From Casp-actino8 sp001510455 (GTDB lineage: Bacteria > Actinomycetota > Acidimicrobiia > Acidimicrobiales > Ilumatobacteraceae): 51,553 bases of DNA. Shown piece after piece: positions 25,021 through 33,774 of this stretch. Under the pieces are notes generated by a model. That model was given only the letters and a program-made list of their open reading frames with translations. It ran no database searches and was not told the origin of the DNA. Made by a program: the position numbers and the translations under genes. The DNA is taken from the NCBI GenBank assembly GCA_027592035.1, contig JAQCIK010000016.1, positions 1 to 51,553 of the forward strand, given 5' to 3'. How positions within the stretch are numbered: the first letter of the stretch is position 1; each line of letters starts with the position of its first letter.

Positions 25021-26028
25021 ATGACTCTCGATCCGAACGTGCGATTTCCGGCCTTCGTGTTCACCAACGACGACGACGGCTCGAGCCGAGGTGTTCGGGA
25101 AGTCGGTTTGTCCGACATCGCTCCTGATGGAGTGCTGATCGAAGTCGAATGGTCGAGCGTCAACTACAAGGACGGTCTCGCCACCACGAAGAGTGGCAAG
25201 GTTGCGCGGATATCACCACTGATCGCTGGTATCGATCTCGCCGGGCGAGTTGTCGATGCGGCCGACTCGTCGTTCTCGGTCGGGGATCTCGTGATCGCGC
25301 ACGGCTACGACATCGGCACCGCCCGACATGGTGCCTACGCGCGTTTCTGTCGGGTTCCATCCGACCAGATCGTGCCTCTCCCGGACGGACTCACACCCCG
25401 CGAAGCAATGGTGATCGGCACCGGCGGGTTCACGTCGGCCCTCAGCGTCATCGCTCTCGAGGACTGGGGTCTCAGCCCCGAGGACGGACCAGTTCTCGTG
25501 ACCGGTGCGACCGGTGGAGTCGGAAGTATGGCCGTTTCCATGTTGGCCGGCCGCGGCTATCGCGTCGTGGCGAGCAGTGGGAAGAAGGAGCAGGAAGAGT
25601 TCCTCCGCGATCTTGGCGCCCACGAGGTGATCGATCGGTCGATCCTGTCGGACGAGGATCGACGACCTCTCCAGGCCTTGGAATACGCAGGTGCCGTCGA
25701 CTGTGTCGGCGGCACGACCCTCGCCAACGTCTTGAAGCGACTGACGTACGGATCGGCCGTCGCCGCGAGCGGACTCACCGGAGGAGCCGACCTGCCGGCA
25801 ACCGTGATGCCGTTCATTCTGCGTGGAGTCGCTCTCCTCGGAATCGATTCGGTTCAGACACCGATGGCCGTGAGGGTGCGAGCATGGAATCGTCTGGCCA
25901 CCGACTTGAAACCCCGCGGGATCGAGTCCATCGGCCATGACATCTCGTTGTCGGATCTCGACGGAGTCCTCACCACGATCCTGGCCGGAGGGGTGACCGG
26001 TCGGTACGTGGTGCGACCGTCGACCTGA
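25021..26028 (+). CDS. Acrylyl-CoA reductase (AcuI)/YhdH-type medium-chain oxidoreductase
   Basis: NADPH-dependent, zinc-independent MDR enzyme of 335 residues. The GroES-like half shows VEWSSVNYKDGLATT and the strand PLIAGIDLAGRVV. The Rossmann half shows VTGATGGVGSMAVSMLAGRGYRVVASSGKKEQEEFLRDLGA, then YAGAVDCVGG. This NYKD and GATGGVG pattern is characteristic of the AcuI/YhdH family, which reduces acryloyl-CoA in 3-hydroxypropionate and DMSP breakdown, or quinone-like substrates. The acryloyl-CoA role is plausible but unproven. It ends seven bases before the convergent PAAR-like gene. Confidence 0.92.
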   Translation: MTLDPNVRFPAFVFTNDDDGSSRGVREVGLSDIAPDGVLIEVEWSSVNYKDGLATTKSGKVARISPLIAGIDLAGRVVDAADSSFSVGDLVIAHGYDIGTARHGAYARFCRVPSDQIVPLPDGLTPREAMVIGTGGFTSALSVIALEDWGLSPEDGPVLVTGATGGVGSMAVSMLAGRGYRVVASSGKKEQEEFLRDLGAHEVIDRSILSDEDRRPLQALEYAGAVDCVGGTTLANVLKRLTYGSAVAASGLTGGADLPATVMPFILRGVALLGIDSVQTPMAVRVRAWNRLATDLKPRGIESIGHDISLSDLDGVLTTILAGGVTGRYVVRPST

Positions 26029-26034
26029 GATTTC

Positions 26035-26421
26035 TCAGGCGGTCATGACGTTCGTCTGACCGGGCATGCCGAATTGGATCATGCCGCCCCAGGCGCAGTT
26101 GGCCATGCACGAGTTCGTCAGAGCCGGCATTCCACCGATCATCACAGTGGGCGATCCGGGTTTCCAGGGACCGGCCGGAACCGGGATGCACGGCATGGGC
26201 GTGAGAACACCGAGCGCTGCTGCAGTCGCCGCTGCAACCTGGGGATTGGCGAGTGACTGACACATGCCGAAGGGAGGAATGTTCATGTTCGGAACCATGT
26301 CCATCACGTTGCCGGCTGGTGCAGTCGCCATGACGCGGCTCTTCGGGAGAATGTTGAGTGTCGACGGTGCCATGCCGAACGTGCAGGTCATCATGGCTCC
26401 GCTCACCACCTGAATGGCCAT
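26035..26421 (-). CDS. DUF4280 PAAR-like spike-tip protein
   Basis: A 128-residue protein starting MAIQVVSGAMMTCTFGMAPS. The length, the NILPKSRVMAT segment, the NIPPFGMCQSLANPQVAAAT block, TPMPCIPVPAGPWKPG, the IGGMPALTNSCMANC segment and GMIQFGMPGQT match the DUF4280 (PAAR-like) family, which caps the VgrG spike of contractile injection systems or serves as an effector carrier. Six or so cysteines and repeated short beta turns fit a small metal-stabilised cone. It lies downstream of the CIS operon, separated from it by one oppositely oriented gene, and its start overlaps that gene's start. It probably supplies the spike tip (Pvc10-like role). Confidence 0.85.
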   Translation of the reverse strand: MAIQVVSGAMMTCTFGMAPSTLNILPKSRVMATAPAGNVMDMVPNMNIPPFGMCQSLANPQVAAATAAALGVLTPMPCIPVPAGPWKPGSPTVMIGGMPALTNSCMANCAWGGMIQFGMPGQTNVMTA

Positions 26422-27211
26422 GCACGAAGAGTACCCTGACCGAGTGGCGGTGGTTCCCTTCGTGTCGCGAGTAGGTGATGTCATCGCCGTCGATCCCGAA
26501 ATCGAGTACGTCGACGACTCGCACGTTCGGGTTCGCTTCGATCTCGAGGGGGACGAATGGTCCCGTCTCGAGGCCAACGATGTCTTCGGTATCCGGACTC
26601 GCCGACGGTTTCCCGACCAGCTCCCCGGTGACGGGAACGTTCGAATCACGGTGGAAGGTTCGCGTCATGCGACCGAGTCCCCACGTGGATGGAATGCCGA
26701 TGAATTCGTCGTGGTGTCGGCCATGAGACTCGTGGACGCCTCGTGGCAAGGCTCGGTGTTCGCGTCACCCCCGGCCTGGTATCGGGCGATCGAAGCCTTG
26801 ATCGAACTCGGATTTGACGTGGATGGCGAGACCGAGGACGAGATCAGTGCCACCAACCACCTCGGGGTGAACGTCATGATCTCGATCTACGAGCGGAATC
26901 AGGTGGCGTCGGTGGTTCATGCCGCACCGATCGAGAAGTCGTGGAGTACTGACGTGAAGGTGCTCGATCTCGTGAATCGCCTCAATGCATCCTTCGTCAT
27001 CGGTTCGGTCGCGTTGTCGAGTGACGAGGTGGGACGGGCGCACCTTCTGGTGAAGTCGGGTGTGCCGATCCTCGACGGCGTCGACGTTCCTGCCGTCCTC
27101 GAAGCTCTGGTGATCGGCCTGACCGGAATGATCATCGAGGTCGCACCTTTCGTCCGTCAGGTCGCTCTCGGTGAGCTATCGGTCGACGAGGCGACCACTC
27201 GTCTGGTCTGA
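26414..27211 (+). CDS. YbjN/T3SS-chaperone-like protein
   Basis: A 265-residue cytosolic protein of uncertain function, divergent from the PAAR-like gene. The first 100 residues are strand-rich (VAVVPFVSRVGDVIAVDPEI; FDLEGDEWSRLEAND). Residues about 120-260 look like a YbjN/CesT-type fold: a helix (WYRAIEALIELGFDV), strands (NVMISIYERNQVASVVHAA), KVLDLVNRLNASFVIGSV, and a final pair of helices (VPAVLEALVIGLTGMIIEVA). YbjN-like domains occur in secretion chaperones, so a chaperone for a CIS component is an attractive guess. The first ATG overlaps the neighbour's start; ATG 26420 or GTG 26444 are alternatives. Confidence 0.6.
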   Translation: MAMHEEYPDRVAVVPFVSRVGDVIAVDPEIEYVDDSHVRVRFDLEGDEWSRLEANDVFGIRTRRRFPDQLPGDGNVRITVEGSRHATESPRGWNADEFVVVSAMRLVDASWQGSVFASPPAWYRAIEALIELGFDVDGETEDEISATNHLGVNVMISIYERNQVASVVHAAPIEKSWSTDVKVLDLVNRLNASFVIGSVALSSDEVGRAHLLVKSGVPILDGVDVPAVLEALVIGLTGMIIEVAPFVRQVALGELSVDEATTRLV

Positions 27212-27673
27212 TCAGACGCCAGCATCCTTCAGGGTGCCGGTGACCAGTTCGTCACGCGAAACCACGAAGCAGACCACCTGACGGTCTTCCTTGTCGTTCC
27301 AGGTGCTCACACTCGGGTAGAGGTACGTGAAGTAGAAGCGTGATTCAGCGACTTCGATCCCCACGTAGTCGGCGAAGGCGCCGACGCATTGTTGTTCGGC
27401 GAACACTTCGAGAGCGGTCGCGCCCGGATAGGGGCCGTCGGGATGATCGGCCGTGAAGTAAGCCTCGTGCGTGTGGGGTTCGATACATGGCACCACCGAC
27501 AGCGACGTGGTCTCGTCCTTCAGTTCGGCGTTGGTGCAGTCTCCGACCTGCACCTCGAAGGCCGACACCGAGCCACCGCTCACCACGGCGCCGGTTTCGT
27601 CTCGCTCGAGACCTCCGCCGCCACAGGCGACCAGAGAACAAATTGAGATGGCAGGAATCAGGAAACGTTTCAT
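27212..27673 (-). CDS. Septum-formation-like lipoprotein at the end of the CIS operon
   Basis: A 153-residue exported lipoprotein: signal MKRFLIPAISICSLVACGGG with lipobox LVAC. The mature part has four cysteines in a Septum_form-like pattern (QVGDCTNAEL, VVPCIEPHTHEAYF, AEQQCVGAFADYVG, RQVVCFVV), which resembles the Septum_form domain common in actinobacterial membrane proteins. Its ATG overlaps the stop of the 2034-residue repeat protein (ATGA), and its stop abuts the stop of the convergent gene at 27211. It thus appears to be the last gene of the CIS operon and should sit on the outer face of the membrane, the same side as the repeats of the three bitopic proteins. Confidence 0.78.
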   Translation of the reverse strand: MKRFLIPAISICSLVACGGGGLERDETGAVVSGGSVSAFEVQVGDCTNAELKDETTSLSVVPCIEPHTHEAYFTADHPDGPYPGATALEVFAEQQCVGAFADYVGIEVAESRFYFTYLYPSVSTWNDKEDRQVVCFVVSRDELVTGTLKDAGV

Positions 27674-30600
27674 GGTGTCGGGCTCATCGTGACGGTGTAG
27701 AGGGTGGATGCGGAAATGGAAACGGACGAATTGGCGTAGCCGTCGCCGGAGATCAACCAATCTCCGAAGGGTAGGCCTTGTGAAGCCGACGGACCGTCAC
27801 ACGAGGTGTTCGGGTTGGCGATCGTGCAGAGTGTGCCGAAGCCGATTGCGGCAAATGTGGCTGATGCCGTCGGAGATGTGGCAACTTCGATGCGCAGTGA
27901 ACCGGTGCGACGCACGGTGACGGTCATGTTCGTGGTCTGTCCGAAGGTGAGGCCAGCGACCACGGTCTTGACCTCGTGATTGGTGGATGGGGTGATCGTG
28001 ACCGTCGTTGCTCCGGTCGTGAGACCGCTGATCGTGCACGAGTTCGAAGCGGTGCACATGCTGCCGTCGGACGTCGCGATGGTCACGCTCGACACGCTTG
28101 CCGTCGTTTCGTCGACCACGGTGACGGCGAGAGAGGCCGTTGTCGACGGGGAGGGTTGCAGGGCCAGAACCACAGTCGTCGGATTGTTGGTGCCGACGGT
28201 GATCGTGGCCGACGTCGTGACGTAACCGGCGAGTGAGGCCCCCACGTTCAAGAGTCCGACGCTCTGGGTCGAGGGTGTGCAGATGCCAGTCGACGCATCG
28301 GTGGTGCAGATGGCGGTCGGACTCGTCGGGTCGTCGACGTCCTGAACCAACACCGACCCGAGTGCGTTGCCAGTCGATCCGTCGATGGTACGGAAGGTGA
28401 TGGCTGACGTGGTCGGCGCAGGTGTCACCCCCGGAAGCTGCACGGTGGCCGACACCGTCGAACTCGGGAGCGGAAGAACCGAGACGAACCCGGTCGAGTG
28501 ATCCGTGGCCGATATTCGGTAGGTCTGCACCTCGGAGGGCTGGTTCGTTATCGAGCATTCGCCGGATCCGTTCGTGGTGCAATTGATCGTCGCATCGTCG
28601 ACCGAGGTGACCGTGGCGCCGGAGATCGCTGTGCCAGTCGTGTCCTCGATCGTGAAGTCGATGTCTCCGGTGCTCGCCGTCGCGAAGCTCACGTCGATTG
28701 ACTGCGGAGTACCAGCCACCACGGTGATCGAACTCGACACCGATGGATGATTCGGGTGCGAGGCCGACAACGTCCATGTTCCAGGGGTCAGGAGCAACGT
28801 GCAGGTACCGGTCGACCCCGTTGTGCAGCCGATGTTGTCCTCGGTGACACGAACCGTAGCCCCGGGCACGATCTGGGCATCGCTGGTCTTGGCGGTGATC
28901 GTGATCGACACCGGAGCCACGTCGGTGAGAGTGAAGGTGGTCGGAGCGTATGTCGCGCCTGTACTTCGATCGGGAACGATGATGGTGGTGTCGACCGTGG
29001 CGACTCCTGTCTTGCTCAGCCGAAGTCCGTAGGAGCCGGGCGCGACGTTTGAGAAGGTGACGATGCCGGAACCATCAGTGGACGAGGTCGACGGACCGAG
29101 GAGATAACCGTCCGACAGTGTGACCGAGACCCCGGAGTCGTCGGCGCCGGCCTCGACAGTGATCTGTACGTCGACCGTCGATCGAGGGAGGAGCAGAAGG
29201 CCGGCGTCGAGGGTGCTCGGACCACTCGTCGTGATCGACGTCGCCGACATCTCATAGGTGAGTCCACCGATGGTGACCGATCCCGACGTCACACTGTTGA
29301 TCCTGATCGCATACGTATCATCGGGAACTTCGGTGAAGGTCGCGATCGCTCGATCGGAGCCTGCGAACCCGATGACGGCTGATGCTGTCACCACTGTTCC
29401 TCCACCGCCGGGATCGAGGCCGACCGACACGGCGAGGGGAGTTTGGGGGCCGAAGCCAGAGGCTGGAATTCCGGCCACTCCGATGACCACGACCGACTTC
29501 GTGGAACCCAAGTACACCGGCAGACGAGTGGTGTAACCGCGATCGATGTTCACCAAGAACTCCTGCGACACGAACCGATCCGTTCCGTCTTCCACGAGGA
29601 TCCAGTACTGACCGGCCGCCAATCCGGTCAGGTTGGCAATTCCGTTCGACGAGGAAGTGGTGGAAACAAGAGTCGTCTTCGCGCTCGTTGTGTAGGCACT
29701 GACGGTCACCCCATCGATCGGGTTTCCGCCCGATGTTCGAACTGATATTTCGAGAATTCCGTCGAGGGGGGTGAGCGTCAGGTTGAGGGTGCTACTGGCA
29801 CCGGCCGCGATGACGGCCGTGGCGGACGCCGATACGAATCCTGGTGCTGTGACGACGACGTCCCACGACCCCTCGTCGAGGCCTGGCAAGAAGTATTGGC
29901 CGCTTCCGTTGGTCGTACCGGACACGATGATGGCGCCTTTGGTGGCGGTGAGGTTGGCGCCGACGACAGGGGTGTTGGCGCTCGTCGTCACCAATCCGCT
30001 CAGTCCTGAACTAGCGATGGACAAGGTGATGGTCTCCGCGCCATCAGCCGCAGCTTCGACGGCAATGACTGACGAAAAGAATTGGTAGCCGGTCAATTCG
30101 GCAGTGACGAGAGCGGGACCAGGCGCCAAACCCGAGAGGGGACATTGTCCGGATCCATCCGTGAGGCACGAGAGAAGGACCCCCAGCGCGTCGGTGGCGC
30201 TCACGGTGACATTTGCGAGAGACGTCCCCGTCGCATTGACCGCAGTGAACACGACCGTTCGGGCTGGACTCATGGTGAGGCTGAGAGCCAATTGTCCGGG
30301 TGTGATTCCGATCGAGCCGCGGGCATCTCGATAACCGGCCTTTTGCGCGGTGATCTGGGCGACTGTTCCGCTCGGCGGATCGGCGATCGTGCATTGTCCG
30401 TTCGCATCGGTCGGGCCACAGTTTCCGAGGCTCACGTTGTTGGAAATGACGGCACTCACCGTGGCCCCGACGATCGGATCTCCTGCAATGTCGAGAACGG
30501 TGATGGTGAGGGAGGTGTCGATCTGCTGTGAGATGGCGAGAGCGCTGATCGTGGCGTTCGTTCCCGGGAAGACCATCAAGGGATCGGAGTCCGTAAATCC

Positions 30601-33600
30601 GGTTCCCTCAGCTGATGCTCGAACGATCCAGCAGGCGCCTGCTGACACGTCGCAGGGCTTGAGTGATGCCTCGGCGGTCAGGTCTGGGGCGGGCGAGGGG
30701 ACGGGACGCACGGGCGTGAGATTCGTGAACTCGTAGATGCCGGACGCATTGGTCTTGATCGACACGGTTTCGATGACGCGTTCGCTGGAATCGACTCGCC
30801 GGGCCTCGACACTTAAGCCCTCGCCAGCCGCCGAGCCATTGACGGTGACCGACCCAGCGATGCGACCAGGGTCGGGAGTGATGTAGTACGACCGAGTGGC
30901 CGCTTCGGTCAGGCGAAGGTCGATTCCACTGCTCGTTCGCGCTTCGAGGCCGACGACAGGGGCGTCACAAGCCGCTGATGTGAAGGCGGTGTCCTCGACC
31001 TCGATGGCCACCAGACAGACGTCGTAGCCAACGGTCGATCCGGAGACACGCGAGTCGTCGTCGTTCAGGCTGGGAGCGACACCCAGGCGGTACGAGCCGA
31101 GCGATTTCGCCAACCCGAGGGTCGACGCGTCGACCCAGGTCGATCCCAAGGTGCCGTTACGGATGTACACGTTGAAGTCGGAGGCGTTGTACGGCCTGTA
31201 CTCACCGCTCAAGAGGTCGAGGGTCTGGGCCTCACCGGTGATGAGGGACAAGCCCCGAACCGAGACGTCGAGGTTCAAGGTGGCGGCGAGTGCGCCGACG
31301 AGAGATCGGGGAGTCGCCGCGTAGTTGGAGCTGACGACCTCGACGCTGAACGGATCGGCGGTCAGCTTCTTCACGAACAAGAACTCTCCGGTGGCCGACG
31401 TGGTCGTGGTGGCGACGATTGTGCCCTCTTTCAGCAGGCGAAGCGTGAGGCCCTGAATCGGAGTCGACGTGTCGTCGGTGACCTGACCCTGAAGATTGCC
31501 GAGTGGGACGAGTTCGATCTCTCGCTGTGCGGCGTCGGTCGAGGCGGCGACTTGAGCGGTGATTCGCAGAGGCGCAAAACCCTCGGCCGTGAAGTCGATG
31601 ACATATCCACCGGCTTCCAGCCCGGAGATCACGAGGTTCCCATCGGACAGGTTCACCTCATAGGTGCAGTCGGAGTCGGCCCCGACCTTGCCGCAATCGT
31701 CCTCGGCTCGGTATCTGACGGTCGCCGAGACGGTCGTCGTGGTGTCATTGCCACCCTTCGTCACCTTGAACGACAACGAACTCTTGATGGCGCTCACCCG
31801 AGTGGGACTGAGTGTCACGTTGAGCTCGGTCGAAGTTCCGGCACCGATGTCCACCTCTCGTACCTGCTTCTCGAGTCCGAGAGCTTCGAAGACCACGACA
31901 TAGGCACCGGGGACGATGCCATCGACCAGCAGCGAGCCGTCACTCGAGATGGCGTCGGTTGTCTTGTAGGTGTTGTCGGGGTTGGTCACGGTCACCGCGA
32001 CGGCGGTGGGAGACAGGGAAGATCCGGAAATGGTGACCTTGCCACGAAGGCGACCGGTCGAGCGCACCATCGATATCTCTCGCTCAGGCGTGCTGATCGT
32101 CAACTCGATCTGCTCGGTGAGCGTCTGGAACCCCGGAGCTTCGTAGGTGACGGTGTAAGTGCGGCCCACGGGAAGTTGCTCGAGGCGGAACGTGCCGGCC
32201 AACAACCCTTCGGTGAGTGTGGTGGTGGAACGCGTGAGTGTTCCGTCGGTCGCGGTGATGGTGAAACTGGGGCCGAAGTCTCCGACGGTGTCTTGGGCGA
32301 CGCGGAAATCGGCGGCCGCTGTCGATCCGGACTCGAATGCGGCCGCGGTGATCTTGCCGGCGAGGGTGGCCACGTTCGGAGAGAGAACGAGGCGGAGATC
32401 GTCGATGGCTTGTCCGGTGGCGAGGTCGAGAGTCGTGCTGGCCAGGCCGCGACCGGCCACCCGGGCATCGAGGACGTACGTGGCGGGTGACGAGAGGTCT
32501 CGGAAGGCGAAGCGACCAAGATCGTCGCCCGAGGTCGGTGTCGAGAGCGAGTAGGTGATCGCACCATCGGTGAGTGTCACATCGACTCCGCCGAGGGGTG
32601 ACCCGGACGCGTCGACCGTCAGGCCACCGATGAATCCGGTTCCCGGTTCGAGAACCACTTCGAGGGTGACAGGCTGACCATTGGGCTGAACGATGAGCGT
32701 CTTCGTCTGATGGCCCGCCTTCGAGAACGAGAACTCGTAGAGGCCGAGTGCATCGAGGCCAGCCACGACGAAAGCGCCCGTCTCGTCGGTTTGGGTCTGT
32801 TGGAGCGCAACGTCGGGAGACTCGGTCGCTGTCCCTGCGGCGACTTTGCCACCCGTTGCTGCGTCACCGAGGCTCACCGTCCGCCACGAGACCACCACGC
32901 CTGAGCCGTCAGGCACCGCAGTGACGGTTCCGTTCACGTCGACGAGAATGGGTTCGGCTCCCGCCGCTCCCGCTCCGTCCTGCTCGCCGGTGTCGTCGAC
33001 GACCGGCGTTCCCTCGGCTCCGGCCGTCGATTCCGTCGTGGCCGGTGACACGAGACGAATCACGGCGAGTGTCGAGGCCGCCCACACGATCAGGATGGTG
33101 AGGAGTGTGAAGAGGCCCTTCACGTTCTTGCCGATCATCGGCATCTGACGAACGTTGCCTCGACTGTAGACGGGGACTCCCGCGCCCTCGCCGATGATCG
33201 AATACCACCGCTCCTTCTGCTTGCCGAAGTAGAAGGCCTTCGACTTCACCTTGGCCGAGACGCGGACCACCTCGCCGGGACGAATCGACAATTGTTCGAG
33301 CTCGAGTTTGACCTGAGTCTCGGCGTCGTCGGGTTCGGCGCGCAGTCGGAGGTGCTGTGTCTCCTCGTCGTGATTGCGCACGATGAGGCGCACACGGCCA
33401 CGTCGTCGTCGACGTATCGACGCCGGTGACATGTGCATGCGGAGGGCTTTCGTGTGCTGAACGTCGACCGATGTCTCGAGTGACTCCAGGACCGAGCCGG
33501 TGTCACGGTCGACCACTTCGAAGAGAAAGTTGTGCTGTCCCGGTGGCATTCCATGGGGAATCGACACCGACACGTCGATCTCGATCGTCTGATCGGCCTC

Positions 33601-33774
33601 CACGCGGATCTGTTGGGCCGGAAGTGGCCCCGTGAGATTTCCGAGAACGCGAACGATCAGATCACGTGGTGAGCCGGCCAGTTCGGTGAGGTGCATCCGC
33701 ACGGAGGTGACGCGACCGATTTCGGCGAAGATTCGTACCGGAGGGGTCAGGGCGACGACACGACGAGGAGTCAT
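27670..33774 (-). CDS. Giant bitopic membrane protein with about 19 CarboxypepD_reg repeats
   Basis: A 2034-residue protein and the largest gene of the window. Residues 1-215 hold two Ig-like beta domains without cysteine and with no signal peptide. A basic run (RQMPMIGKNVKG) leads into a transmembrane helix at about 221-243 (LFTLLTILIVWAASTLAVI). By the positive-inside rule the N-terminus is cytoplasmic. The rest, about 1780 residues, is a chain of roughly 19 carboxypeptidase-regulatory-like (transthyretin-like) repeats of 80-100 residues, each with a G-x-V-x-G-x-V start and a V-x-G-A-x-V strand. Several late repeats carry paired cysteines in a turn (for example CTTGSTGTC and CTTNGSGEC), likely disulfides outside the cell. 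It is ATGA-coupled on both sides. It is a probable CIS docking or surface-spanning protein; the function is inferred. Confidence 0.85.
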   Translation of the reverse strand: MTPRRVVALTPPVRIFAEIGRVTSVRMHLTELAGSPRDLIVRVLGNLTGPLPAQQIRVEADQTIEIDVSVSIPHGMPPGQHNFLFEVVDRDTGSVLESLETSVDVQHTKALRMHMSPASIRRRRRGRVRLIVRNHDEETQHLRLRAEPDDAETQVKLELEQLSIRPGEVVRVSAKVKSKAFYFGKQKERWYSIIGEGAGVPVYSRGNVRQMPMIGKNVKGLFTLLTILIVWAASTLAVIRLVSPATTESTAGAEGTPVVDDTGEQDGAGAAGAEPILVDVNGTVTAVPDGSGVVVSWRTVSLGDAATGGKVAAGTATESPDVALQQTQTDETGAFVVAGLDALGLYEFSFSKAGHQTKTLIVQPNGQPVTLEVVLEPGTGFIGGLTVDASGSPLGGVDVTLTDGAITYSLSTPTSGDDLGRFAFRDLSSPATYVLDARVAGRGLASTTLDLATGQAIDDLRLVLSPNVATLAGKITAAAFESGSTAAADFRVAQDTVGDFGPSFTITATDGTLTRSTTTLTEGLLAGTFRLEQLPVGRTYTVTYEAPGFQTLTEQIELTISTPEREISMVRSTGRLRGKVTISGSSLSPTAVAVTVTNPDNTYKTTDAISSDGSLLVDGIVPGAYVVVFEALGLEKQVREVDIGAGTSTELNVTLSPTRVSAIKSSLSFKVTKGGNDTTTTVSATVRYRAEDDCGKVGADSDCTYEVNLSDGNLVISGLEAGGYVIDFTAEGFAPLRITAQVAASTDAAQREIELVPLGNLQGQVTDDTSTPIQGLTLRLLKEGTIVATTTTSATGEFLFVKKLTADPFSVEVVSSNYAATPRSLVGALAATLNLDVSVRGLSLITGEAQTLDLLSGEYRPYNASDFNVYIRNGTLGSTWVDASTLGLAKSLGSYRLGVAPSLNDDDSRVSGSTVGYDVCLVAIEVEDTAFTSAACDAPVVGLEARTSSGIDLRLTEAATRSYYITPDPGRIAGSVTVNGSAAGEGLSVEARRVDSSERVIETVSIKTNASGIYEFTNLTPVRPVPSPAPDLTAEASLKPCDVSAGACWIVRASAEGTGFTDSDPLMVFPGTNATISALAISQQIDTSLTITVLDIAGDPIVGATVSAVISNNVSLGNCGPTDANGQCTIADPPSGTVAQITAQKAGYRDARGSIGITPGQLALSLTMSPARTVVFTAVNATGTSLANVTVSATDALGVLLSCLTDGSGQCPLSGLAPGPALVTAELTGYQFFSSVIAVEAAADGAETITLSIASSGLSGLVTTSANTPVVGANLTATKGAIIVSGTTNGSGQYFLPGLDEGSWDVVVTAPGFVSASATAVIAAGASSTLNLTLTPLDGILEISVRTSGGNPIDGVTVSAYTTSAKTTLVSTTSSSNGIANLTGLAAGQYWILVEDGTDRFVSQEFLVNIDRGYTTRLPVYLGSTKSVVVIGVAGIPASGFGPQTPLAVSVGLDPGGGGTVVTASAVIGFAGSDRAIATFTEVPDDTYAIRINSVTSGSVTIGGLTYEMSATSITTSGPSTLDAGLLLLPRSTVDVQITVEAGADDSGVSVTLSDGYLLGPSTSSTDGSGIVTFSNVAPGSYGLRLSKTGVATVDTTIIVPDRSTGATYAPTTFTLTDVAPVSITITAKTSDAQIVPGATVRVTEDNIGCTTGSTGTCTLLLTPGTWTLSASHPNHPSVSSSITVVAGTPQSIDVSFATASTGDIDFTIEDTTGTAISGATVTSVDDATINCTTNGSGECSITNQPSEVQTYRISATDHSTGFVSVLPLPSSTVSATVQLPGVTPAPTTSAITFRTIDGSTGNALGSVLVQDVDDPTSPTAICTTDASTGICTPSTQSVGLLNVGASLAGYVTTSATITVGTNNPTTVVLALQPSPSTTASLAVTVVDETTASVSSVTIATSDGSMCTASNSCTISGLTTGATTVTITPSTNHEVKTVVAGLTFGQTTNMTVTVRRTGSLRIEVATSPTASATFAAIGFGTLCTIANPNTSCDGPSASQGLPFGDWLISGDGYANSSVSISASTLYTVTMSPTP

